Assembly (NCBI GenBank): GCA_013397435.1
Contig: VZRG01002090.1
Span: 1,749 to 65,748 of the forward strand
Direction: 5' to 3'
Length of the DNA stretch: 64,000 nucleotides
Origin: Erythrocercus mccallii
Lineage: Eukaryota > Chordata > Aves > Passeriformes > Dicruridae
The notes below the pieces were generated by a model. The model was not told the DNA's origin. It worked only from the letters and a program-made list of their open reading frames with translations, and made no database searches. Positions 1-12,600 of this stretch are shown here, piece by piece; position 1 is the stretch's first letter, and every line of letters begins with the position of its first letter. The position numbers and the translations under genes were made by a program.

Positions 1-44
1 GCGGGAGCCGCGGCAGCCGCAGCGGCCGCAGCGGCGGCGGGAGG
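1..44 (+). other. Candidate end of untranslated exon 1 with splice donor at 45
   Basis: A GCC/GCG-rich run ends in GGAGG followed by GTGAGC at 45-50, a strong splice donor sequence. Human DAPK1 has a noncoding first exon, so this may be its 3' end. A plausible partner acceptor is the pyrimidine-containing stretch ending in CCGCAG at 457-462, which would give an intron of about 418 bases. Transcript data are needed; the 5' UTR could equally run on unspliced. Confidence 0.4.
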
Positions 45-462
45 GTGAGCTTACCCAGCGGGTGGCGCCGCGGGAGGTGATAGCCGGCGCCGTTAGCCCC
101 GGCCCGGCGGCGCGGAGGAGATCCCCCGCCTCGCCCGGGGTCAGGTTGCAGAGATGTCCGGGGGGTCTCCTGCAGCAGGCCTGGCGGCACGTCCCGGTTG
201 ACAGGGCAACGGAGCCACTGAGGAATGCGGCGGGCGGGCGGCTGGGCTCCGGTGGCCGCCACGGCATCTGGGCGGCTGCCGCTCCCGGGGAAGGGGCGGG
301 GGCGCGGGGCGCCGCTTTCTTCTCCCGGCGCTCGGGCAGGGGCAGGGGAGGTGCCCTTCGGCCCGCGGGTGCCGCTTCCTTCGCGGTTGAGGAGGGCGGG
401 GAGCGCCCCCGACCCCAGGAGAGACCGCGGGCAGGGGCGTTCACCTCCGCGGTCCTCCGCAG

Positions 463-547
463 GGCGCGCAGCAGAGCGCGGGGCGGCTCCGGAGCGCTGG
501 TGATGAGGGCGCCGAGCAGGGGCTGAAGCCGGCGGCGGGCGGCGACC
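463..547 (+). other. Probable 5' UTR part of the start-codon exon
   Basis: This is the leader immediately before the ATG, starting after the candidate acceptor AG at 461-462. The stretch around 491-527 resembles my memory of the human DAPK1 leader (GGAGCG, TGGTGATG and GCTGAAG in the same order), supporting its identity as transcribed UTR. The exact 5' boundary is uncertain. Confidence 0.45.
503..526 (+). other. Upstream ORF of 7 codons in the 5' leader
   Basis: ATG at 503-505 opens MRAPSRG and closes with TGA at 524-526, 21 bases before the DAPK1 ATG at 548. It has G at -3 relative to the ATG and A at +4, a moderate initiation context. If transcribed, ribosomes would need leaky scanning or reinitiation to reach the main start, a common way of damping translation. 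No function is shown. Confidence 0.5.
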
Positions 548-609
548 ATGACGGTGTTCCGGCAGGAGAACCTGGAGGAGCACTACGAGACGGGCGAGGA
601 CCTTGGCAG
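548..609 (+). CDS. DAPK1: DAPK1 coding exon 1 (residues 1-21)
   Basis: The start ATG has context GCGACC upstream, with A at -3. It encodes MTVFRQENLEEHYETGEDLG plus two bases of Ser21, that is, the N-terminal lead-in and the first glycine of the nucleotide-binding loop. The donor is AG|GTGGGT at 610. Phase 2 joins exactly to the T at 37541 to make AGT (Ser). The open frame continues past 609 into intron, ending at a stop at 1009; that extension has no DAPK similarity. Confidence 0.95.
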
Positions 610-3600
610 GTGGGTGCGGGCGGATGGAGCCGTGGCCGCTGAGTGCGGCGGGGCAAGGGGCGAGGGCAGGCTCGTACCCGCGTTGCCTTTCCACCATGTT
701 TGTGGTGCCCGAAGAGGGAAAAGGGAGTTGGATTTGAAATTACCGCGTCTTTGCCTCTTTAATACGGGTCTGATGAGATTTTTGGACAGGGACAGTTCCT
801 CAGTGGTGCCTGCTCAGCTCGACGCCCTCCCGGGTGCTGTGCGGCGCGTAGGGGCGAACCTGCTGCCGGCGGCGCAGCTGTGGCAGTGCGAGGCTCGCTG
901 CTGTTCGCCGGGCGGGGAACTGGAAACGGGCTGGGCTCGGAGGAGAGAAGTTTTCATTGTTCATAGTGTCAAGGACTGCGTTTGCATTGTGTGTTGGATC
1001 TTTCTTTAAGAACGCGATTAAAGAAGTGGGAGAAAGGAATTGTATTCCATTGATGCAATCGTGGTGAAGATAACTGGGCATCGCTGTTGGAGCTGAAAGT
1101 CAGATTAAGGGACGTGGGCAGAGTGCTGCAGATGCAGAGCTGCCTACTTGAGCCTTGATTCTTGAATGCTATGTGGTTGTGAGCTCCTCCAAGCTCACAC
1201 TATTAGTCATGCCTTGTTTTTTCAGTGTTTTCCTTGTTTTAAGACTGTTGAAACACTGAATTTTGTTACATGAGAGAGTCCTTTTCAGGTTCTTTCCCCA
1301 TTCTTTAAGAAGGAATCCAGTGGCATTCTAGCAAATGGCAAATATGGCAAAATCCTTTTCGAGTGTTCATCTAGGTGATTTCAATAGGATCAGTGTTCAA
1401 TTAACACAGGGCATTCAGTATATGTGGAGGAGATGCCCCCCTACACACCTTTCCAGTGAAGGGTTCAGTCATAGCAAATGTTGTGAACAAGTTAATTGAA
1501 TAGGGAAATAGGGAGGAACTTAGAAATATTTCATGATTTCTTAAAAATAAAAAAATAAAAATAAGAATTAACAAAACCAAAAAATCCAAACAGCAACAAC
1601 AACCAAAAAAACCCCACCAAACAAAAACAAACTCACCCAAACAACAGCTAACCAACCAAGAAGCCCACCACACTATTAAGAAAGTTAATTGCGACGTATT
1701 TCCAATAAATTTTATTCCATTTATGTACAAGTTTGTTGATGTGACTTTGACAATAAATATGTACTTTTATTTCCTCATAGTGTTCCGGGTTGACATTTTC
1801 ATATATCTAGAGTAATATTCTGTGTTAGACTGTGAAGTAGTATTAGCTTGCTGGATAACTTGATAGGAAGACGTATTATCATGCTAAAGCATAAGTTTGG
1901 ATTTTGTGGTCTAAACAATTATTTTGGCACCTAAATTTTTTCAGTTTGATTTCTAGTTTTTTTTACAAGGATGCACAGTGTTCCAAAATTCAGGTTTAGG
2001 TTTCTGAACTCTTAAAAATAAAACCATTGTTGTGCTTACTGGTACTGATACATTATTGACTTTATGGAAGAAAATAAGGACACATATATTGTGGGGCTTT
2101 TAAGGTTCTTCAGGGAGAAGATAATGTCAATATTCAAATTTAGACAGTGTTAAGGTTTATGTAATTTCTCCTGTTTTTTTTTTTTTTTAAGAGGAAGTAT
2201 CAGTGCAATGTTTGGTCACTAATACATATTTATGAAATAGAACAATTGCCCTTAGGCAAATTACATAAGAAGTGTTTAAATACATGGAGGATTTTTTTCA
2301 AATAAATGTTCTTTGGAAGTCACAAGCTCCAGAACACAGCAGTGGAAAACAAGCATTTTGTTTTAACAGTATGGGAAGTGCAAACGCTAAAAATGTTAGG
2401 TAGTAAAAGAACAACCAAAACCACCAGAACAAATGGAGTGTTTCAAGCTGGCAAATGTTAGGTAATGGTGTTCAGTTTAAAAATGGTATATCCATTTGGT
2501 CATTTACCAACAGGGTATTACAACACTGGGAGTTTTATCCATCCTAATGCTGTAGAAGCTTGGCATGCAGTCTAAACCTATAATATTTTATGAATTTTAA
2601 AGAATGTTAATATCTACTCTAGTTTTCACTTGAAAAAGAGTATATACATCTAAGAACCTCGACAATTTTATCTACATTTGTTTTACCATATCAGTGGGTG
2701 GTAAAACACTGTTTGGCAGGGCTTTTACTTTAAAAATGGTATAGTTATTAAAAAAGGCCAAAGCTGGCACTTCAGTATCATTTTAAGTAGCCAGGATTAT
2801 TCCAGTGTGAAGTGTTGGCATAAAACCATAGGAGTAAGCAAACCTCAGGATAGTATTGTATTGTTTATTTCAGCGGTGTTTATAACTTCTTTTTGAACTT
2901 AAGTTTCTAGGGTTGCACAAAATACTGCTTTGTAAATCTGTCACTTTCCATTCCTCATGTACTCATTAGCAGGTTTCTGACTGTTAGGTTTGCATATAAA
3001 TGTAGTTCTTCTGAGACTCAAAATTCAAAAAACATTGAATATTAAAAACACCTGTGACTTTAAAGTTTCCTGTATTCATTTGGGAACCCAAATTGTGAAT
3101 TAATACTTGAACTAAGCAGTGATGAAAGGTTCCATTTTGCAAAATCAACCAATTTTTCCCCTTCTCTTGGAAGAATGCTTTTATTTCCTCTTACTTAGCT
3201 GCAGGTATGAAGCAAAAAAGGTGAATAAGTTAACAGGTGAGTTCTTATTGATAGACTTGTGTTTGAATGAAAAGATCCTTAAGTTCCTAGGCCAACCTGC
3301 CTTTTGAGAGAGCTCAGTGAATTTTCATTTTAATAATCTTGATTTTAATAATCTACACTGTTTTCCCTTGTAAATTATTTAAGTCTTTGTTACATTATAA
3401 TACTTCTGACAGTAACTAGAATAAAAAGTCATTTGAATAAGAAAGGTGTGTTGCAGAAAGCAAATGGGCTGTGTAAATTAAATTTTTGATAGAAAGTAAT
3501 AAAGGAGGTTTAATATTGCTTAGCATAAAACCTAAGGGATAATGGTGTGCCTGGGCTAAAAAAAACCACGTTCTCTAGTTTTCTGGTATTTACCATGCTT

Positions 3601-6600
3601 TTGCCAAAAAAGTAATAAACAGTCATATTCCTGAGTCCAAAATGTCTGAGTTTTCTTCTAGTCTTTAGTTAATTTTCATTTATGCCTGGGGAGTATAAAG
3701 GAAAAGAAATTTGTGATTGTGAATACTGGTAGAATCACTCTTATTTATTTTTCTTGCCTATATGTGATTTCTTCTGAAAAGCTCATGGCTGCTCAGGTTG
3801 CTTTATCTTAAGCTTTTGTACCAATGTAGTCTTGGGAGATGTATGGATCTAATGCTATCTTTGGAACATGTGAGAAAATTGCTCTTGATTAATGTATGGT
3901 GCGTTGCATACACTTTTTTTTGTTTTCCATCTTACAAATATGAAGTTACTTGGTCACATGCAGGCTACCTACAGACTGTTAAGTAATCACCTAACCGTGA
4001 AGTTTCAAGGGGTGGTAAACATAATCATGGAAGAGCAACAAATTTGCTAAAAGCAATTTTGTCATTTTAATTCTGCCTGCATTTGCAGGTGGTGTGACTG
4101 TGCATCTTAAATACCCTACTGCAGTACTTTTACTTCAGTCTGCCCAAAAGTCAGGAATTCAAGTTCAGCAGTGTTAAAAATCTCACTATGGTGAGCAAGC
4201 AAGTAAAGACCTTCAAAGCACACGGAACTTTTCAGGGTGTATTTTTACCTCCCATGACTGGCCTTGCTTGGGAATTCATACAGTGTTGTGAGAAATGTGG
4301 TGTTGTTTAAATAATTTTAGGGAGAGCTATCCAAAACTGTGTTATAAATACATACTGTGTTTGTCTGTGTGAGTTCCTGATCTATAGACAGCTCCTTCTT
4401 CCTTCACCCCCAACACCCACATTTGGTATTTTTGCTTGTTTGATTTTCCTTCAAGCTTTCATGTGCTTTCTAAAAGAAATTAAGAGTGTTAAGGTAAGGT
4501 TTTGGAATTGAAGAATGGTATTTGCATTGCACTGTGGTTCACAATTTTTACATTCTTGTTCATTCAGAAAGTAGGAGGAGGTATCTAACAGTTTTGAATG
4601 TCAGGCTTGTTTGGACCAGTTGGACTCAGTAGGGAAGCATGTGTAACTTGTCAAAGGAAAGCTACACTGAATCTTGCCAGTTTTGGAGACTGCTCTGACT
4701 CTATTTGGTAGCTCACTAAGCTGATATGCTAAGAGTAAAACACAGCAAGCAACCTAACCCCGCTAACTAATGTACCTAATGGCTTTATCAGTTGGGAGAG
4801 AAAAATGCCTAGGACAACATGCTGAAGATGTTGATAAGAGAGAACAAAGAGCTGTGCAAATAGGTGTTTACATTCTGTAAAATGTTCTCTACCTTTCAGA
4901 GTTAAGTGAAAAAGGATATTTTTTTGCCTCCCTGGAAAATTATTTCCATTGTAAACAGGGAGTATGTAGGCTGAATATACAACTATATATATGTGTATGT
5001 GCCAGAATATATGCGGTTTTGGTTATTCAAATACTGGGCTTTGGTAGCAATGCATTTTACAGCTGCAGAGACTGCCTGTCATCTATCCAAACACCGTAAT
5101 GGTAACTACATTGCACATCTGTATTGGGAAGAAAGTAAAAGCACTGAAAAAAAACTCCAAACAAACCAACTTGAATGGTGACCAGAATTTGACCTTTGTG
5201 GCACTTTTCAGGCTTGACAACCTAAGTTAATCTTGATAACTAGCCCATGTATTAAAATTGCATCAGTATTGTCAGGCTCTGTTGTGAGATTTATAGGATG
5301 TGAAACACGTTTCAGGTGATACTTCGTTTCAAAACTGTCATATTTAAAACCCATGATAGCAATCTTTAATAGTCTTATAGTGTAACATTTTTTCCTATGA
5401 ATTATCAAAAAATCATATGAGGGAAGGGAAGGAGCAATATGCAAGATGGTTTCTTAAGGCTAAAACTGTTGCATGTGAGCTACAAAATTTTTAACTGTGG
5501 TACATTAAAATTTCCAGTTTCTGTTTCTTTGCTATAAGCTCGTCTCCATTGCTCCATTATAAGGCATGTGTTAACCTTCTTTCTCAAGCAGCAGTAAAGG
5601 GGTTAAACTGAAGAAGCAGAAGCTGCAGACCTCTGCGGTGCCATTTCCTGTGTTTTTCATACAGGCATGGTCATAAATACTGCAAGTGTATAATTTACTG
5701 TTTTTATAACTACCTTACTCAGATTTTAGCAGTACATGATAATTAATTAAATTGAGTGGACTATGTGAGTTTTTCACGGAAAAGGACCTCAGAAGGAACT
5801 CTGAAAATGTTGATGACAAAGCCCCTGTTTGACCAGGAAACTTGGTTGATTGGTGTCTTTGTGTGCTGTTTTGTTTTTATTTGAAGAATTGAAGGTTGTG
5901 TAATTCACATTACATCAAATAACCCTTTCTGTGCTGTTTGTGAACTATGTACATGTTTTATCAACTCTTGGAGAAGAAGTTGGTTTTTCTATGCTTGTCT
6001 CTAAGTCCTGGCTCTGGTGGTTGCACAGATACTGGAAAGGAAGATTTTTTAACTGGAAAGCACGGTTGCAAAAATTATGCATCTCAAGTCACTTTGCCTC
6101 TCAGACATGCCTCAAAATATGTCCTTTTCACAAATGCACAATAACCTGCAAGCCGCTGATTGCACAGGCTGCAAGAGCTGTCACCATACAGTGCCACTGG
6201 TAACAATTGCTGCCTTATAAAATGTGCTGAGAGGTTTGCTTCATGAAAAGCACAATAAGTGGTGGTGATTTTTTGGGTATAACTTGGTCCTACTTACTTT
6301 ATTTCTCTCTCTCAGGAAGGATAATGACTGCTTTGTATGTCTTTTAAAATACAGTGTAATAAAACCTAGAGATTGCTGATTATTCTGTGCTTTCAGTTTA
6401 AATGCACAAATCTTTGTAAATCTAAACTCATCAGGAAGCAGATAAAAATACTTGTCTGATTTCTCTTCTAGCCAGGCTCAGTGAGGCATGATTAGTACCA
6501 GAGCAGGCATGTTAGGGGTGTGCTGAAACTTCAGTCTGTCCTTCTAGCTTTCCAGATTAGTCCTTCTGCGTTCAGGGAGGTTTTAGGATGTTTTCTCTCT

Positions 6601-9600
6601 TTTTTCACATGTTTGAGTATGTCAGTTTCTCTGCTGGAATTACAGGTACTGAACAGAAGTTGGTCCCTTTAGCCTAAGAAGGGGAGGCTGGCACAGCCGT
6701 TTCATGAGAGTTTTGTTCAAAGCTCAGGCTGCAGTGTTGGTGGTTGAAAGGATCAGAATCTCTTCTGCTGTGTGTTTCTCTGTAGGTTGTTTTGTTTCAG
6801 GTTTGGTGGTTTTTTAATGTAGTGCTGCTGTCAAAGGGTAAAAATACCACACCCTGTATCTAATTTATGGCAGGTGTACACTCTCAGATCAGCTGAAAGC
6901 ACTGTGAAATCCCAGCCTGCATGGAGTTGTGATTGCCTCCACAAATCTACTTCAAGTTAAATATGGAGGAGGGACAGACTTTACTACAAAGACAGAAGTG
7001 CATAAACTGACAGCAAGGAAGTTTAAACTGGAAATTAGGAGAACTGTGGGAGGTGATTCTCATGAATGGTTGTTTGCAGTTAGTCAGAGGTATTCAAAGC
7101 TGTACCAGTTTTTGGAGGAGATTGTGTGTGTTTCTTGTGAGACCCTGCCTTAATGTCCAGGTGACTTTCTGTTTTTAACTGGCTTGGTTAGTGCAACTTG
7201 TTGATACAATTTTATATTCTGAAGAAATGATACCGTTAAAGCAGTGGCTCAGCAGCTTGTTTCCTGGATGGTAGTGGCTTTGTAGGAGCTCTGTCTCAAA
7301 ACTGTTGTTTCTCAAATTGTGTTTTGTGCCCCTTGGAGGAAGATAGGTGACACAAAGGAGAATTATCCACTAAACCTGAACAGCATTCTTTGACTAGCCA
7401 TGCAGTATTATTATACTGCATATCATAATTATACTGCATATTATATTATTATAATATATTATATATTATATTATATATATTATATATAATTATACTGCAT
7501 TATCATAGTACAATAACAGGTGAAGCTGAGAAAAGTGTAGACAAAGCCTAAAGATCTTCAAGCCTTTACTATTTCATTGCTTGCCTACCTTATGCAGTGA
7601 ATTTTGGCATAACGTGAAATGTTGCAGAACTGGGTACAAAGGCCAGTGCCAAGGAGTCTAATATAAGTGATGTTGCTAAACTCTGAGATCTTGTCTAGGA
7701 GGTGATACTGGAAGCGTGGAGCCTGCACATTTTGGTCAGTTGTTGGGTGACATTCCCGTTGGTTTTGGTGCAGTTATGGAACAGACTAATGACAGAGATA
7801 AATTGCAGGGGAAGGTAGCTCTCCATATCCTTGCAAACCTTGTTACATCCTCCTTCACATGTTACTTGCAGATCTTGTCCCTCCATTTCAAAGAGATTGC
7901 TGCTGTTCTCTTCTAAAGTGAAGAAGAGATGCTAAGCTAAGGTGGTCTTCAGCCTTCTTCTCTTGGTTTGAGAAGTTTAATTTCCTTCCCCTTATTCCTT
8001 CCTGTTTGTGCAAGTTGATGTGCCAAACCATTTCTGCTTCCAGAGGCAGTGGTGGTGAGGAGGAAGCATTGTTGTGTAGCTGTCCAGACCACGTGGGTGC
8101 CTTGACCACCAGCAGCAGGGACCCTGGTGTGCCACTCCACTAGAGCAAGTCTTGCCCAGTACCTTCTGCTTGCAGATGCAAGTCTCTGTTTGTTAGGAAG
8201 CTCAGATGGTCTTGCCTGTGTTTAACTGGGTGGTCATGAACTTATGGGGATCTGTCATCTGTCTTTACATACTGATTGAAACTATAGTTTGAGATTCTTT
8301 TCTGAATTACGCAGAGGAGTGAGGTTTTGGAAAGGATAAAAATTATTTGGGGAATAGCATTTATCTGTGCACTTCTTGCATTAATAGGATGATAAGAGCC
8401 TGTAATTGAACCAGTGTACTGGAAATACTTTCTTTCCACTATGTCTTTATTTGTGAGTAATTAATGGTATGCTTCTAAGTTTTCACGAGTTACTTGGAGT
8501 CCTGCTTTCTGCCTGGTATGTAAATTGGCTTCTGGCCTCTTGTACATTTCCTCAGGCTTCTCTCAAGTGTCAGTGGTTTTTCTGGCTTTGAGAGACTGGC
8601 TAGGTGTGCCTGTAGAAGTATGCACTGCGAGTACCTGCTTTCATGCCATGGGAACTAACAGCAGAGGGACATTTTCCCCAGATCACAGTCTGTTGGACCT
8701 GTAGTGTTCTGAAGTTGTTAACACAGGACAGAGAAAGTCTGTTCATTTTCTGGAAACTGGTGACTTTTAACTGTCTTGTGCTTATAGAAAAGTGATGTGG
8801 AAACTCTCATCTCCTCTCTCCTATTCTTTCTGTTCGCTGAATTTTTTAGAGAAGAGGATTGAACTTCACTGCTGATATGGTATTTTGTAATCTTGTATTT
8901 CTAAAGGAGACTAAGAAAGCCAATGCATGAAGCTTCAAATCATGCATATCCTTTGTGATGTCTGTTACTCGCCACTGTGCTTACTTTACCTAGCTATGTA
9001 GATATAACTGAGTGCAGCTAACTTCTAACTGATAATGTTTTATTCTGACATAGTTTACAATTAAGTTATTCTGCCAGGTTTAATGGATGAAAAGGTGTGG
9101 GGTTTTCTCCCTTGTATTGGTTTTACACGGCCTGGTTTTTGGTAGTGGAGGGCTACAGAGGTGGCTTCTGTGAGAAGCTGCCAGAAGCTTCCACCATGTC
9201 CAGCAGAGCCAATCCCTGGTGGCTCTGAAGATGGACATGCTGCTGGCCAAAGCTGGGCCAATTAGAGATGGTGGTAATCCCTCTGTGATAACAGATTTAA
9301 GAAGAAAATCAAACCAAAGCGGAGCATGGGTTTTTTTTTTTCTCTAGCCAGAGGAGGAAGTGAGAACATGTGAGGGAAACAACACGGACACACCAAGGTC
9401 AGTGGAGAAGAAGAGGCAGGAGGTGCTCCAGGTGCCGGAGCTGAGATTCCTTTGCAGGTCATGGTGAGACCATGGTGAAGCAGCTGTGCCCCTGCAGCCC
9501 CTGGGGATCCACGAGGGATGCAGAGATCCACCCACAGCCTGTGAGGGAGGTGCTCGTGCTGGAGCAAGTGGATGCCTGGAGGAGGCTGTGATCCTGTGGG

Positions 9601-12600
9601 ATCCCGTGGAGAGAGGGCCCTGCTTCCAGGCTGGAGCAGCCTGTCCTTGGAGGGCTGCACCCCATGGAAGAGTGACCCACACCACAGTAGTTTTGGGAGG
9701 ACTGTATGCCTGTGGGAAGGACTCACATTGCAGCTGCTCGTGAGAGTGGACCCACACTGGAGAAGCTCGCAGAGAACTGTGTCCCATGGGAGGGATCCCA
9801 CGGTCTCACAGGGCAAGGACTCCTCTCCTGCAGCAGTGGAAGCAAATCTCGGTGGTGAACTGACCAAAATCCCCATGTCCTGTCTCCCTGTGCTGTTAGT
9901 GGGAAGGAGAGAGGGGTTTGGGTGAAAAGGTGTTTTAAGGGTTTATTTTACTTCTCATTATTCTTCTCTGATTTTGTCAGTAATAAATTCACATTGTACC
10001 TCTGAGTTGAGCCTGTTTTGCCCTTGGAGTGCTTTCTCATGGTTCTTATGTCAGCTGATTAAGCCTTTGTTAATTTTTTTCTCTCCTCTGCCCAGCTGTG
10101 GCAGGGGAGGGTGAGCAAGTGACTTTTGTGGGTGCCTGGTGTTTGACCAGTGTCAAACCATGACACCCCTTTGTCCACAGGGGAAAGTAATAGTGTGTCT
10201 TACTTAGGCCCTACACTTTGAGGCCAAGAACTCAACATTGAATTACTCTGTCAACAAGGCTGGGAGGGAGTTTATTACTGTTTAAGAAAAAAAAAAAGTA
10301 TATGAAAGTCTTGAATGGTAACAAATTTTACCTTTCAATACCTCTCTTCTTGCTGACTCAGACTCCTTTGTTGGGACACTTGGCTCCTGTTACCTTGAAG
10401 GAGAGTGATGCAGATGTAATCCTAGAGATCTATTTCAACTTCTCTCCTTCAGTTTTCTCTTTCTTTTAGGGATTTAGTTTTGTTTGCTTTGGGTTTGCAG
10501 GAATTTGTTTTTGTTTTGTTGTGTCTTTTATTCCTTGCAAACACAGACTTCAAACATTTTGGTACAGGAATGTTGACTTTGTTGGTGTATTATCTGTCTG
10601 GCAATATTTCTTATCTCCATGAGCAGGGCCATCTGCGTAGAACTGCCATTGATTCCCTGGAAAAGGAAAGCATGTCAGGGAATGGCTCAGTTCCTTGTCT
10701 CATCTTTTCTCATGGCTTTTTATTTGAAAGGGCCTTCTGATACTATTTACTTCACATTCTTGCCTGAAAGGAGGATATCTCTTTTCCTGGTTTTGCTGCC
10801 AGTTCTAACATTAGCTGAAGAAAAAACCATCCCAGATTCTATCTTGCAAAGCTGGTCAACTTTTGCTGCCTCTTTTGTTCCTCTAGAAAGAAACCTTTAC
10901 ATCACTGTTCCTCCTAAGGGTGTGTTAATTCCTGGTCAGTGCTGCTCTGCCTGCCTGCTTCTCTGCCCACCGGGGGTGGCTAAGTCAGCCTAGCACAGGG
11001 GTCAGAGAATGGGGTGGTTGTGTTCCTCACACTCTGAGCAGCATTCTCCTGTGCTAGCACCAGCACCATTGTGGGTGCAGCCTGGAAGCGGGAGGGGATT
11101 ACAGATGGAGCTCCCTGAACTGGGTCAACACGGGCATGCCAGACAAGGATCAGTGCCGGCTGCCAGCACAGCATAGGAATGCAGAGCCCGTAGGATAGGG
11201 AAGCCTCTGTTTGTGACAGGTACTGCCTCAGCCTACTGAACCACACTGAAACACCTGCACCGAGTGCGCTCTGCGTGAGCACTGTGCAGATCCAACCAGC
11301 TAAGGCCACATGGAAGAGCTGCTCTGAACTGGGAAGCAAAACCTGACTGTGATTAACCCTGGACAATGAGACTGGTGACAGCACAGTCTGTTTTCCTGTG
11401 GCAACAGCCATCAGGTAGCCAGACAAGCCCTCCTTTGCACAGCAGTCAGAGGGGACAATTGGAATATATATATATTTTTTTTTTTTCTTAAATGTTCTAA
11501 ATTCTGAAGTGCCCAAGCTTGTCTGTGGGTAAAAGCTGAAGATCTGGGGAAGCAGACAATTACTTGCTGTAAATAGTGGCTCATAAAAGCATAATGTATA
11601 TGGAAGTTACTAAGGCACTTAGCATGAGAGCATTGTGTTTGTGAGACAAACTGCTTTGTTTGTAATGCTATATCATCTTAAGGAGCTGCCTTTAAGTCAT
11701 AGAAAAGCAGTATTTTCATCGCTGGCTTAAGTGTTGTGTTTATAGCTCAGTGAGTTTCTTACATATTCAGCTAACATCAAGTTAATAATTGGAGGAGAAA
11801 ATCCAGAATTTTTCTACACAAAAAATTACTCCACCATCTTTTGTGGAGCATAAGGTTGTTTCTGCTTATGCTCTAATACTTAATACTGTGGATTTTAGTG
11901 ATTCTTCATACCTGGTAGAAGTAGAAAGTAACTAAACTTTAAATCCTTTCCACAGCTTTAATTAGTCTAATTTCTAGAGAAAGCTGAATCATAACCTGCC
12001 TGGGGCTTTGCAGTCCATCCTCGCTTCTGCTCTTAGTAATAAGATTTCATCCTTTTTCTAGGAAGTATTTAAACGATCCATACTCTATGACTGTATTAAA
12101 TGACTTTTTTTCAAGTATACTGAAAAAAAAATCTTATATTAGCATTGTTTAATGTATTTAACAGGTGCAGCTGTGCTGTAAAGGTGATGAATTTCTTAAA
12201 TGTGTTCATTTGTGGCTGTTCAACATAGATACCTTCCAGAGACAAAATCTCCATAAAAATGCTGGTTATAGGCACAGTGTTATTGCTGATTAAGATGATA
12301 GGTCATACGCTACTAAACAGGGAATTCCTGAAAAGGTGAAATGAAGAAAGGCTGTTCATTGTGATGAAAGAGTGCATCACACAAGGGAGGTCTGATCACT
12401 AGATTTTTCTTCCCCAAGCTGAAGGACAAACACCCGCTCAGGTGTCCTTCAGAACCCATTGCTAAAAAGAGAAGCGTGTACCTCAAAACACTAGTTACGA
12501 AATAGCAGCAACAACAGTCTTTAGCATCACCAAAATCAAGTGCGTGTTCTGCCCATGTGTTTTAGTATTCACACCAGTCTCCTAGTTTGATTTTCTGAGC

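Larger units (their letters stand above)
1..670. promoter_or_regulatory. CpG island over the DAPK1 5' end
   Basis: The stretch is extremely rich in G, C and CpG, in sharp contrast to the AT-rich sequence after about 1 kb; a weaker GC-rich shoulder runs to about 930. It covers the 5' UTR and first coding exon. No TATA box is apparent, which fits a CpG-island promoter. A GC box (GGGGCGGGGG) lies at 293-302. In human, promoter CpG methylation of DAPK1 is a well-known silencing route; that the same holds here is inference. The true transcription start may lie left of base 1. Confidence 0.8.
610..9112. other. Intron sequence, no gene seen
   Basis: A GC-rich shoulder of the CpG island runs to about 930, then AT-rich sequence follows. 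It contains the A/C-rich tract at 1541-1680, a run of 15 T at 2174-2188 and the AT-rich inverted repeat at 7400-7500. Nothing else is recognisable. Confidence 0.7.

Noticed and set aside
62..526. Open frame of 154 codons in the CpG island
   Set aside because: Arg/Ala/Gly/Pro-rich low-complexity translation typical of GC-rich DNA. Only its final in-frame ATG (503-526) is kept, as a uORF.
1401..1730. Minus-strand open frame of 109 codons with hydrophobic stretches
   Set aside because: It is read through the A/C-rich tract, whose complement gives runs of Val, Gly, Cys and Phe codons; an artefact of composition.
6929..7153. Plus-strand frame of 74 codons with ordinary-looking composition
   Set aside because: No family recognised, no splice signals in phase with DAPK1, and no neighbours supporting a gene.
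9262..9876. Minus-strand open frame of 204 codons
   Set aside because: It lies wholly inside the solo LTR, antisense to it, and follows the LTR's GC-rich tandem units; not a retroviral or host gene.
10980..11516. Minus-strand frame of 178 codons in a GC-richer patch
   Set aside because: No recognisable protein family. It could be an old unrecognised repeat, but I could not identify its ends.
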